NCBI GenBank assembly: GCA_903844055.1
Contig: CAIMSF010000119.1
Coordinates: 1-40,625, forward strand
DNA from: an uncultured bacterium
GTDB taxonomy: Bacteria > Bacillota_I > Bacilli_A > Izemoplasmatales > Hujiaoplasmataceae
Length of the DNA: 40,625 bases
Reading direction: 5' to 3'
Within the stretch, counting starts at the first letter, position 1. Each line of letters begins with the position of its first letter. The translations under genes were made by a program, and so were the position numbers. Positions 15,015 to 21,692 of the stretch are shown one piece after another. The notes below the pieces were generated by a model, which was not told the DNA's origin, made no database searches, and saw nothing but the letters and a program-made list of their open reading frames with translations.

Positions 15015-15023
15015 TTATAGCAT
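15015..15023 (-). promoter_or_regulatory. Extended -10 promoter of the hydrogenase operon
   Basis: TGCTATAAT on minus, a perfect extended -10. The -35 zone is occupied by the T-run of the upstream terminator and has no TTGACA-like hexamer. Start of transcription near 15008, leader about 36 nt. No Rex-like or other palindrome was recognised. Confidence 0.65.
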
Positions 15024-15034
15024 ATTTCGCCATA

Positions 15035-15059
15035 AAAAAAAGCGTCCTAAAACGCTTTC
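15035..15059 (-). terminator. Terminator of the Ig-repeat surface protein gene
   Basis: AAAGCGT (15040-15046) pairs with ACGCTTT (15053-15059) around a 6-nt loop. On minus it is followed by a long T-run, starting only 11 bases upstream of the hydrogenase -10. Confidence 0.75.
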
Positions 15060-15075
15060 TTTCACGATAAAACGC

Positions 15076-16731
15076 TTACCTTCTTTTCACTTTGAACCAC
15101 CAAATAATGTTCGTCGCAGCAAGCAGTACGGCGCACAATCCGCCGGTGATCCAGGTCACCACATCGCTGATCCCGATGCGGTTCTCCGCCGGGTTTTCAC
15201 CCGGTCCGGGGACGATGATGGAGCGGTCTTCCGACACGACCACCTGGAACGTTTTCAGGACGACCGCTCCATCGGGTCGCTCGATCTCAAGCGCGAGATG
15301 GTAGACGCCGGGCTCGGCGGCGTGGGCGGTGTACGAATCGAACCGGACCGTGACCCGGAATTCCGGCGCGGCGGACATTTCGCCGGCGCGGACCAGCAGG
15401 GTGGTGAAATCCTCAAGCGATAATATGTCGCCGCTATAGACACGCACGATCGAGGCGTCGATGTAGACGATGGGCCCGATTCCGTCGACGATATGGACGA
15501 TGACATTGTACTGGGTTGCGTTCCCGCTCGAGTCGACGGCCTCGAATACGACCTCATATGTTCCGATTTGTTTGAGATGGGCGGAGTATCCGTCGGTCTT
15601 CAAGGTGATCGCCGCGGTCAGGTCGAGATCATAGTCGTCCATCGCGGAGAGCGCCCCTTGGATGTCGGAAACGGAGAGGTTCACGTCGTAGCCGATCGTG
15701 TAGCTGGCCGGTCCCGAGAAAATCGGGTCGGCTTCGTCGACGACCTGGACGGTCACGGTCCGGTCGGTCGCGTTCCCGCTTGCGTCGGTCACGGTGAAGA
15801 CGAGAGCGTACGCGCCGATCGTGCCGGCGTTCGCCGTGTATCCGTCGGTCTTGAGGGTGATGTCCCCGGTCAGATCGCCGTCATAGTTGTCGCTCGCGGT
15901 CAGTTGCGATTGGATCGTCGCGACCGGCAGGATTACCGGGTACGGGGCGACGAATGACGTTTCTCCCCCGAACATCGGCGCGGTGACGTCGACGACCTTC
16001 ACCGTGATGTCGAAGGCGGTGGCGTTTCCGACGGTATCGGCGACGGTGTACGAGATGACGTATTCCCCGAGCGTGTCCTCGTGTCCGGCGTATCCGTTCG
16101 CGAGTTCGACGATGTCGGCCGAGACGTCGCCGTCGATGGCGTCGACGGCGACGAGTCCGGCGCGGATCTCCGCCGATGCGATCGGATCGTCGACGTTGGA
16201 AATGACGACGCCGTTGCCTTCGAAATACGGTCCGTTGACGTCGGCCAGGTTGCCCGGGACGAAATCCTCGTATCCGGTGAAGGCCGATCCCTCTTCGAGT
16301 TGGAACAAGTCGGCCGTATGCAGGTCGAACGAACTCGCGGGATCGAAGATGTACACGTCGAGATAGTTCGTGGCCGCCGACGTCGTGAACAGCACGAACA
16401 TCCAGTTTTGGCCGGACACGCCGGCGAACTCGACAGCCTCGATGGTATCCGTTCCGGTTTGCGCCTCGTTCGCGAAATAGTCGAGGATGACGTGATAACC
16501 CGCCTGGGCGTCCGTATAAGTCCGCGCGAGGGACAGGCAATACGTGGTGTTCGGCTTGACGAGGAAATTGTAGATCGAATTGTAGTAGCCCGAGTCGGCC
16601 TCGAAGTTGTCGGGGTCGAGATAGTTCTTCCCTCCGGGCAGGTAGTGTTCGGAATCCTCGAGCGCCAGCACGGACGGCGCGGACAGGACAAGGGCGGCGG
16701 CCAAACAGGCCGCAAGAAACCATTTCTTCAT
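15076..16731 (-). CDS. Secreted surface protein with repeated Ig-like (DUF5011-type) domains and C-terminal membrane anchor
   Basis: The protein has 551 residues. A cleavable signal peptide (about 1-23, cut after SVLA) comes first. An N-terminal domain of unknown type (about 25-170) follows, and then tandem beta-sandwich repeats at about 178-250, 251-334 and 335-418. Each repeat has the recurring phrase 'G-x-Y-x-(L/I/V)-x-(F/Y)-T-V-x-D-x-x-G-N-A-T' and ends 'VVD...(A)P-x-F'. A fourth divergent repeat runs about 419-505. A proline-rich linker leads to one transmembrane helix (about 524-545) and the basic tail KVKRR. There is no LPxTG motif, so it is held by the membrane helix alone. The ATG at 16731 follows AAAGGAG; the longer upstream reading is not needed. 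Likely adhesion or structural surface role. Confidence 0.85.
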   Translation of the reverse strand: MKKWFLAACLAAALVLSAPSVLALEDSEHYLPGGKNYLDPDNFEADSGYYNSIYNFLVKPNTTYCLSLARTYTDAQAGYHVILDYFANEAQTGTDTIEAVEFAGVSGQNWMFVLFTTSAATNYLDVYIFDPASSFDLHTADLFQLEEGSAFTGYEDFVPGNLADVNGPYFEGNGVVISNVDDPIASAEIRAGLVAVDAIDGDVSADIVELANGYAGHEDTLGEYVISYTVADTVGNATAFDITVKVVDVTAPMFGGETSFVAPYPVILPVATIQSQLTASDNYDGDLTGDITLKTDGYTANAGTIGAYALVFTVTDASGNATDRTVTVQVVDEADPIFSGPASYTIGYDVNLSVSDIQGALSAMDDYDLDLTAAITLKTDGYSAHLKQIGTYEVVFEAVDSSGNATQYNVIVHIVDGIGPIVYIDASIVRVYSGDILSLEDFTTLLVRAGEMSAAPEFRVTVRFDSYTAHAAEPGVYHLALEIERPDGAVVLKTFQVVVSEDRSIIVPGPGENPAENRIGISDVVTWITGGLCAVLLAATNIIWWFKVKRR

Positions 16732-16898
16732 TTTTTTCAGCTCCTTTGCACGAAGATAGTACGCCGACGGGGAACGGATTGCTCGAAGCGCATCCGAAGC
16801 TTTGCGATCGCACTTGCGGTCGGAGGGATCGACATGATCAAAATCGAGGAGTTCGTGCAATGTGCATCGGGAAATGCCAAAAATTCACATAAAAGCCC

Positions 16899-16927
16899 TT
16901 GCGGTCCAACATGTGAGTTTATATAAT
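16899..16927 (+). promoter_or_regulatory. Promoter of the small membrane protein gene
   Basis: Plus strand -35 TTGCGG (16899-16904), 17-bp spacer, -10 TATAAT (16922-16927). Short inverted half-sites TCACAT (16885-16890) and ATGTGA (16911-16916) flank the -35 and might bind a regulator; the wide spacing makes this uncertain. Confidence 0.55.
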
Positions 16928-16966
16928 GAAGTAGTAGCCAAAAATATCTCAATCGGGGGGTTCACA

Positions 16967-17266
16967 ATGAAAAAGTTTTGGAACGTTTTGGGTCAGATTC
17001 TCGGTTTCTTGACGATCATCCTGTATGCTTTCCTCTACACCGACGCGCAGTTCCATTTCGGCCTTCCGGCCGATGTCATGACCTATCTGGTCCTCGCCCG
17101 TCAGTTCGCCGCCCTTGCCGTCGCCGCCATCGTCGGGATGGAATTCGTCTCCGGCAAGAAATTGTTCGTCTTCATCTACATCCTCGTCCTCGCCATCGTC
17201 GTCATCTTCATGTTCTTCCCGGATCTCGGCAATCAGCTCGTCGCCCTGCTCAACTCGGTCATCTGA
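16967..17266 (+). CDS. Small three-helix membrane protein, unknown function
   Basis: The protein has 99 residues, almost entirely hydrophobic. Helices are at about 6-24, 34-59 and 63-82, with few charges between them. The ATG at 16967 follows a G-run ribosome site at 16955-16960. It resembles no family I can name. It has its own promoter and a very strong terminator, so it is monocistronic and probably well expressed. Neighbours on both sides point the other way and offer no clue. Confidence 0.7.
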   Translation: MKKFWNVLGQILGFLTIILYAFLYTDAQFHFGLPADVMTYLVLARQFAALAVAAIVGMEFVSGKKLFVFIYILVLAIVVIFMFFPDLGNQLVALLNSVI

Positions 17267-17280
17267 ACAAGCGAACCATC

Positions 17281-17312
17281 CGTCCCGCGGTGAACCGCGG
17301 GACGTTTTTTTA
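17281..17312 (+). terminator. Strong terminator of the small membrane protein gene
   Basis: CGTCCCGCGG (17281-17290), tetraloop TGAA, CCGCGGGACG (17295-17304), then eight T. It is a perfect 10-bp GC-rich stem. Confidence 0.92.
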
Positions 17313-17332
17313 TACTCCGAACAGCACATACA

Positions 17333-17359
17333 AAAAAAGGCACGACCATTCGTGCCTTG
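17333..17359 (-). terminator. Terminator reading on minus, downstream of the MFS gene
   Basis: AAGGCACGA (17338-17346), loop CCAT, TCGTGCCTT (17351-17359), with a T-run on minus. It lies about 120 bp past the MFS stop. The stem is identical to that of the tRNA terminator at 18870-18891. Confidence 0.75.
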
Positions 17360-17480
17360 GTGAGATTCGCGGGCGGAATCGTAGTGTACGGAATCATGAC
17401 CCGATTCGGTCGATCGCGGGTGGCGGTCCGGCCGCATGACCGATCCGCACCGCCGCTTTCGCAGATTTCGATGGGCCCGT

Positions 17481-18716
17481 TCAGTTCGCGTACAGTTTCG
17501 GGAAGGTGATCCGATCGAGCCGGTACAGGATCATGAGCATCACGGCCACGATGAGTCCGACGACGATGTAGAGCGCCCAGATGACGGGATAGTCGAACCG
17601 TTCGAGCAGATAGCCGATCGTCAACTGGCTGATGATCGCGATCGCCGTGCCGGTGATGGCGGAGACCGCGAAGATCCGGCCGCGGTGCGAGGCGGGGATC
17701 CGGCGGGTGATGTAGGGGCTGCCGCCGAGGGCGTTGACGACTTCTCCCACGGTGTAGACCCCCATGCCGGCGAAGGTCAGGACAAGCCCAGTCGTGAAGC
17801 CGAAAATCGCGAGTCCGGCGACGAACAGGGTGACCCCGATCAGCATCTTCGGCAGCTCCTTGAGCCGTCGCGAGACGATCATCATCACGGGCGTGGCGAC
17901 GATCACGGTGAACCCGTTGAAACTGCACAGCGTGCCGTAGATGACCGCCCCCTGATTCGCATAGAGCGATTCGAGGTTGAGCGGCAACAGGAATCCGACA
18001 AGGCTGTAGACGGCGCCCGAAAGCGCCCCGGCGAACATCACGCCGAGGATGATCTTGCGGTTTTTGATGATCGTCCAGGTCGATGTTTTCTCCTCGGCCA
18101 ACTCATAGTCGCTGCCGGGGACGGGCTCCGGCACATTCTTGACCGAGTTTTTTTCGAAGACGAAGAACGCGATCAAAAGCGTGGAGACAAGGGTGCTGAG
18201 GGCGTTGATGATGAAGGAGAGGCCGATGTGGTTGGCGAACAGCAGGCCGCCGAGGGTCGGACCGATCATGAAGCCGAGGTTGAATCCGAGATAGCTGAGC
18301 GAGAACGCCTTCTCGCGGTCCTGCGGGGCCGAGAAATCGGCGACGAGCGCCTGGTAGGCGGGACCTTCCATCTGTTGGAACAGCCCGCCGACGAAGATGA
18401 TGACGAGCGTGACGAACGAGAAGGGCAACAGACCGGCGAGGATGAACAGCGCTTCGGTCACCAAGTCGAAGATGACGATGATCTTCTTGCGGCCGATCTT
18501 GTCGGTCAGTTTCCCGCCGACGATGCTCGCGGGCAGCGATAGCAGCGTGCTGACCGCGAGGAAGATGGCGATCTGGCTGGGCGTGAAGCTCAGCTTGACC
18601 TTCAGCATCAGCGTCAGCATCGGATAGACGAACGCCCCCATGGCGGTGACGATCCGGCCGAAGAAGAGTATGTAGATTTCTTTCTTGAGCCCTTGATACT
18701 GCGAGAACAGTTTCAT
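17481..18716 (-). CDS. Major facilitator superfamily transporter
   Basis: The protein has 411 residues and 12 predicted helices. The MFS signature between helices 2 and 3 is visible (GGKLTDKIGRKKIIV). Another MFS-type loop (RREKAF-like DREKAFSLSYLGFNLG with a GP motif, IGPTLGGLLF) follows in helix 5, which is common in drug/H+ antiporters. A central cytosolic loop of about 40 charged residues divides the two halves. It is probably a drug or metabolite exporter; the substrate is not predictable. ATG at 18716. It is not close to any functionally linked gene, with tRNA genes upstream and the opposing small membrane protein downstream. Confidence 0.88.
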   Translation of the reverse strand: MKLFSQYQGLKKEIYILFFGRIVTAMGAFVYPMLTLMLKVKLSFTPSQIAIFLAVSTLLSLPASIVGGKLTDKIGRKKIIVIFDLVTEALFILAGLLPFSFVTLVIIFVGGLFQQMEGPAYQALVADFSAPQDREKAFSLSYLGFNLGFMIGPTLGGLLFANHIGLSFIINALSTLVSTLLIAFFVFEKNSVKNVPEPVPGSDYELAEEKTSTWTIIKNRKIILGVMFAGALSGAVYSLVGFLLPLNLESLYANQGAVIYGTLCSFNGFTVIVATPVMMIVSRRLKELPKMLIGVTLFVAGLAIFGFTTGLVLTFAGMGVYTVGEVVNALGGSPYITRRIPASHRGRIFAVSAITGTAIAIISQLTIGYLLERFDYPVIWALYIVVGLIVAVMLMILYRLDRITFPKLYAN

Positions 18717-18865
18717 GCAATCACCCGATTCACATCGGCTTTATTATACAAGAAATAACCTGCTTCGCGGCCGAGAAAAGTAGTGAAAAAGCATAAAACG
18801 GACCAATGCGGTCGAGTGCCGATCCACGCATGTCGTCAGATCGCCCGGATGATACCCGGCGAAAC

Positions 18866-18891
18866 AAAAAAGGCACGATTCCTCGTGCCTT
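18866..18891 (-). terminator. Terminator of the fMet-Phe-Asp tRNA unit
   Basis: AAGGCACGA (18870-18878), loop TTCC, TCGTGCCTT (18883-18891). On minus it is followed by TTTTTGTTTC. It begins 13 nt after the tRNA-Asp CCA end. Confidence 0.88.
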
Positions 18892-18904
18892 CCGAATTTC
18901 CTCA

Positions 18905-18981
18905 TGGCGGTCCCGACGGGATTTGAACCCGCGATCTCCTGCGTGACAGGCAGGCATGTTAGACCACTACACCACAGGACC
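18905..18981 (-). tRNA. tRNA-Asp(GTC)
   Basis: 77 nt with encoded CCA. The acceptor GGTCCTG pairs with CGGGACC, discriminator G, anticodon loop CTGTCAC. Closely similar to Bacillus tRNA-Asp. Last gene of the second tRNA unit. Confidence 0.96.
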
Positions 18982-18986
18982 GCTTA

Positions 18987-19062
18987 TGGTGGTTCAGGCC
19001 AGAATTGAACTGGCGACACATGGATTTTCAGTCCATTGCTCTACCAACTGAGCTACCGAACC
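18987..19062 (-). tRNA. tRNA-Phe(GAA)
   Basis: 76 nt with encoded CCA. Acceptor GGTTCGG pairs with CTGAACC, anticodon GAA, discriminator A. Confidence 0.96.
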
Positions 19063-19064
19063 AT

Positions 19065-19141
<77 letters not shown>

Positions 19142-19163
19142 ATTTGGTATTTAGCGCTATTTA

Positions 19164-19192
19164 ATAATACAATACGGCGTCCCGAATGTCAA
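19164..19192 (-). promoter_or_regulatory. Promoter of the fMet-Phe-Asp tRNA unit
   Basis: Minus strand -35 TTGACA (19187-19192), exact 17-bp spacer, -10 TATTAT (19164-19169). Start near 19157, so the leader before tRNA-fMet is about 16 nt. Confidence 0.85.
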
Positions 19193-19248
19193 GACGAACC
19201 GCACGCCGCGCAGCGCCGCAGCGTCAATCCTTGCTATGGTGGCTCTTT

Positions 19249-19282
19249 AAAAAAAACCCCGAATGACGGTTCGGCGTTTTTT
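19249..19282 (-). terminator. Terminator of the first (ten-gene) tRNA unit
   Basis: On minus AACGCCGAA pairs with TTCGGGGTT with one internal G-G mismatch and a 6-nt loop, followed by a T-run (A-run on plus at 19249-19256). It separates the tRNA-Val end from the next tRNA promoter. Confidence 0.8.
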
Positions 19283-19290
19283 CTTTGCCG

Positions 19291-19366
19291 TGGTGGAGAT
19301 TGACGGGATCGAACCGCCGACCCTCTGCTTGTAAAGCAGATGCTCTCCCGGCTGAGCTAAACCTCC
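19291..19366 (-). tRNA. tRNA-Val(TAC)
   Basis: 76 nt with encoded CCA. Acceptor GGAGGTT with AATCTCC, anticodon loop TTTACAA. Last gene of the ten-gene unit. Confidence 0.95.
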
Positions 19367-19369
19367 GAT

Positions 19370-19445
19370 TGGTGGAGTATAGGGGGATTGAACCCCTGAC
19401 CTCCTGCATGCGATACAGGCGCTCTCCCAGCTGAGCTAATACCCC
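19370..19445 (-). tRNA. tRNA-Ala(CGC)
   Basis: 76 nt with encoded CCA. The acceptor GGGGTAT has the alanine identity pair G3-T70, and the anticodon loop is ATCGCAT, giving CGC. A dedicated GCG reader fits the GC-rich genome. Confidence 0.93.
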
Positions 19446-19449
19446 ATTG

Positions 19450-19536
19450 TGGTACCCAAGGCCGGACTTGAACCGGCACGACATTGCTGTCATTGGATTT
19501 TAAGTCCAACGCGTCTACCTATTCCGCCACTCAGGC
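19450..19536 (-). tRNA. tRNA-Leu(TAA)
   Basis: 87 nt with long variable arm (class II) and encoded CCA. Anticodon loop CTTAAAA. The acceptor stem GCCTGAG with CTTGGGT has three G-T wobbles, more than usual. Confidence 0.92.
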
Positions 19537-19549
19537 TTTGTAATCCGGA

Positions 19550-19625
19550 TGGTGACCCGCAGGCGATTTGAACGCCTGACCCTTTGATTAAAAGTCAAAT
19601 GCTCTACCTACTGAGCTAGCGGGTC
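19550..19625 (-). tRNA. tRNA-Lys(TTT)
   Basis: 76 nt with encoded CCA. Acceptor GACCCGC fully paired, anticodon loop CTTTTAA. Confidence 0.95.
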
Positions 19626-19663
19626 TTATATGCAAGCCCGATCGCCCGAGCTTTGGAAAACGA

Positions 19664-19740
19664 TGGTGCCGACTATAGGAATTGAACCTACAACCTACTG
19701 ATTACGATTCAGTTGCTCTGCCGGGTTGAGCTAAGTCGGC
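19664..19740 (-). tRNA. tRNA-Thr(CGT)
   Basis: 77 nt with encoded CCA. Acceptor GCCGACT with AGTCGGC, anticodon loop ATCGTAA. Confidence 0.94.
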
Positions 19741-19745
19741 GTTAC

Positions 19746-19836
19746 TGGCGGAGAAAGAGGGATTCGAACCCCCGCGGCGTTCGCACGCCCTATCGGTTTT
19801 CAAGACCGACCCCTTCAACCGCTTGGGTATTTCTCC
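19746..19836 (-). tRNA. tRNA-Ser(TGA)
   Basis: 91 nt, class II with long variable arm, discriminator G and encoded CCA. Acceptor GGAGAAA with TTTCTCC, anticodon loop CTTGAAA. Confidence 0.95.
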
Positions 19837-19849
19837 GGGAATCCTATCG

Positions 19850-19926
19850 TGGTGGACCCGGCAGGACTCGAACCTGCGGCCAATCGGTTATGAGCCGATA
19901 GCTCTAACCAACTGAGCTACGGGTCC
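19850..19926 (-). tRNA. tRNA with CAT anticodon, probable tRNA-Ile2 (lysidine-modified)
   Basis: 77 nt with encoded CCA. Anticodon loop CTCATAA. The acceptor GGACCCG and body resemble B. subtilis tRNA-Ile2 (GGACC... CTCATAA), while the next gene upstream resembles elongator tRNA-Met and the initiator is at 19065. It would read ATA codons after lysidine addition by TilS (gene at 36277). The Met/Ile2 split is by resemblance only. Confidence 0.8.
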
Positions 19927-19953
19927 GATGCGCGTGATCTCTTCAAATTATGA

Positions 19954-20030
19954 TGGTAGCGGCGGTGAGACTTGAACTCACAACCTCACGGGTATGAACC
20001 GTACGCTCTAGCCAGTTGAGCTACACCGCC
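19954..20030 (-). tRNA. Elongator tRNA-Met(CAT)
   Basis: 77 nt with encoded CCA. GGCGGTGTAGCTCA start and the GGTTCATACCC anticodon arm are close to B. subtilis elongator tRNA-Met. G1-T72 acceptor end. Confidence 0.9.
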
Positions 20031-20047
20031 ACGCGAACAAAAAAGTC

Positions 20048-20123
20048 TGGTGGAGTATAGCAGAATCGAACTGCCGACCTCCTGCTTGCAAAGCAGACGC
20101 TCTCCCAACTGAGCTAATACCCC
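20048..20123 (-). tRNA. tRNA-Ala(TGC)
   Basis: 76 nt with encoded CCA. G3-T70 alanine identity pair, anticodon loop TTTGCAA. It shares the acceptor stem and most of the body with tRNA-Ala(CGC) at 19370. Confidence 0.96.
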
Positions 20124-20133
20124 GATAAAAAAG

Positions 20134-20211
20134 TGGTGGGCCTAAATGGACTTGAACCATCGACCTCGCGCTTATCAGGCGCGCGCTCTAAACCACCTGA
20201 GCTATAGGCCC
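20134..20211 (-). tRNA. tRNA-Ile(GAT)
   Basis: 78 nt with encoded CCA. Acceptor GGGCCTA fully paired, anticodon loop CTGATAA. First gene of the array. The Ile-Ala order is the pair usually found inside rRNA operons, but no rRNA is here. Confidence 0.95.
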
Positions 20212-20237
20212 AACCAGCACTTTTCAGTGCGAGTTAT

Positions 20238-20266
20238 ATTTTACTATTTATGCCCATGTTTGTCAA
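20238..20266 (-). promoter_or_regulatory. Promoter of the ten-gene tRNA unit
   Basis: Minus strand -35 TTGACA (20261-20266), exact 17-bp spacer, -10 TAAAAT (20238-20243). A small hairpin, GCACT with AGTGC (20217-20230), lies in the short leader before tRNA-Ile. Confidence 0.85.
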
Positions 20267-20348
20267 ATGATATTTATCATAATGACTGCGCATGCGGACG
20301 CGATGCGAAGCATGTCGCAAGATTGCGCGATTTATCGCGATCGTCGGG

Positions 20349-20630
20349 TCATCGGAGCGGGTATTTGACCTTGTTCTTGGCGATTTTCGCAAGGCAGATC
20401 GCCATCGGGTCGAGCCCCAGGTCGGAAGCCATCGCGAGCGCGTACATGATCACGTCGGCGAGTTCGTCGGCGACGTTTTCGAGGTTCGGTTTCGTGTCCG
20501 GCCACTGGTAGTTTTCGAGCAGTTCGGCGGCTTCGATGACGATCGATTTGGCGAGCGCGTCGGGCGTGTCATGCTCGCGCCAGCCGCGCTCGTCGCGGAA
20601 TTCAATGATTTTCTTGATCAGTTCCTGCAC
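20349..20630 (-). CDS. MazG-like nucleotide pyrophosphohydrolase
   Basis: The protein has 93 residues, all-alpha. The opening FRDERGWREHDTPDALAKSI followed by VIEAAELLENYQW and ENVADELADVIMYAL carries the ExxE...ExxD magnesium motif of MazG-type NTP pyrophosphatases. The wording is closest to the RS21-C6/DCTPP1 type, which hydrolyses dCTP and modified nucleotides. Role: pool sanitation. It starts at GTG 20630 with GGAGG about 10 nt upstream and overlaps the DUF951 gene by 29 bp in another frame, so expression is coupled to the parAB operon. It is the last gene before the tRNA promoter; no clear terminator was seen between 20267 and 20348. Confidence 0.87.
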   Translation of the reverse strand: MQELIKKIIEFRDERGWREHDTPDALAKSIVIEAAELLENYQWPDTKPNLENVADELADVIMYALAMASDLGLDPMAICLAKIAKNKVKYPLR

Positions 20631-20832
20631 TTGCGGGCACCTCCAGGATTTTCTTCACGGCCTTCTTGAGCTCGAGGCGGTCGATCAGGACGATCCTGCC
20701 GCAGCCGAGGCACTTGATCTTGCAATCGACGCCGAAGCGGACGATCTCCCACTTGTTCTCCCCGCAGGGATGGCCCTTCTTGAGGACGACGATGCTGCCG
20801 AGCTTGATCTCGGCGCCGGGTCCGGGGATCAT
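20602..20832 (-). CDS. DUF951 family protein
   Basis: The protein has 76 residues. LGSIVVLKKGHPCGENKWEIVRFGVDCKIKCLGCGRIVLIDR is the characteristic DUF951 block: a small beta fold with 'KKxHPCG' and a CxxCG(R) element that may bind a metal. The last 15 residues extend past the usual family end and coincide with the overlap with the mazG-like gene. In Bacillota the gene commonly follows spo0J (parB), as here, where the start and the parB stop share one base. Function unknown; a nucleic-acid-linked role is suspected for the family. Confidence 0.88.
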   Translation of the reverse strand: MIPGPGAEIKLGSIVVLKKGHPCGENKWEIVRFGVDCKIKCLGCGRIVLIDRLELKKAVKKILEVPASAGTDQENH

Positions 20833-21692
20833 CAGGCGTCTTTCCCGCCGTCGACGAAGGCGGCGAAGCGGGCCGCTTCGGCGTCGTTCTCGAAGGCGAT
20901 GACGAGCTTGTTGCCGGAAACGCGGACCGGTTTGGTAAACGCGAACCGGAGCTTGAGCGAGGTCTTGAGGTGGGCGAGGCCGGCGGCGAGCGTCGGCGGG
21001 ATCTCGCGGCGCTTGATTTCCTTCTTCTTCTTCTCGGACTTGACGAGCGCCTCGATGTCGCGGACCGTGAGGCGGTTCTCCACGATCATCCGGGCGATCG
21101 TGCGGATCCGCTCCGCGTCCTTCAGTTTGGAGAGGGCGCGGGCGTGGCCCATCGAGATGTTGCCCAGGTTGATCTCGGCGACGATCGACTCGGGAAGCGA
21201 GAGGATGCCGAGCGTGTTGGAGACGTAGGAGCGGCTCTTGCCGATCTTCTGGGCGAGTTCGAGGTGGGTGAGCTGGAGCGAATCGATCGCGTTCTTGTAC
21301 GCCTCGGCCTCTTCGATGATCGTGAGGTCCTCGCGCTGGATGTTCTCAAGCAGCGCGAGTTCGGCGAGATACTGGTTGTTGTAGTCGCGCACGATCGCCG
21401 GGACGGTCGAAAAACCCGCCATCCTGGCGGCGCGGCAGCGGCGCTCGCCGGTGACGAGCATGTAGCCCTGGGCGATCTTCTTGACGATCACGGGCTGGAG
21501 GATGCCGTTGATGCGGATCGATTCGGCGAGTTCGCCGAGGGCGGTCTCGTCGAAATGCTTCCGCGGCTGGTACGGGTTGGGCTGGACGTGGTCGAGCGGG
21601 ATCTCGATCACCTCCTCCTTCTCGAGGTCGGCGATGGTGTTTTCCTGAAGCAGGTCCGACAGGCCCCGCTTAACGTAATTGGGCTTCGTCAT
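20832..21692 (-). CDS. parB: Chromosome partitioning protein ParB/Spo0J
   Basis: The protein has 286 residues, normal length. The N-terminal CTPase fold has the 'NPYQPR' box and GERRCRAA, the CTP-binding GERRxR motif. The central DNA-binding part contains the helix-turn-helix LTHLELAQKIGKSRSYVSN and HARAL. The C-terminal dimerisation domain is a short beta/alpha unit (SGNKLVIAFENDAEAARF). ParB loads at parS sites near oriC, spreads as a CTP-driven clamp and recruits SMC. Partner ParA lies immediately upstream, overlapping by 23 bp. No perfect parS was found in the window. Confidence 0.96.
   Translation of the reverse strand: MTKPNYVKRGLSDLLQENTIADLEKEEVIEIPLDHVQPNPYQPRKHFDETALGELAESIRINGILQPVIVKKIAQGYMLVTGERRCRAARMAGFSTVPAIVRDYNNQYLAELALLENIQREDLTIIEEAEAYKNAIDSLQLTHLELAQKIGKSRSYVSNTLGILSLPESIVAEINLGNISMGHARALSKLKDAERIRTIARMIVENRLTVRDIEALVKSEKKKKEIKRREIPPTLAAGLAHLKTSLKLRFAFTKPVRVSGNKLVIAFENDAEAARFAAFVDGGKDA

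Noticed and set aside
16732-16880. Cyclic-di-GMP riboswitch in the leader of the Ig-repeat protein
   Set aside because: The minus strand contains GATCGCAAAGC, which recalls part of the class I aptamer, but the partner elements of the aptamer core and the 3' stem cannot be aligned.
20267-20348. Short palindromes (CGCGATTTATCGCG and similar) as a terminator of the mazG-like gene
   Set aside because: The loop would be only 2 nt and no T-run follows on minus.
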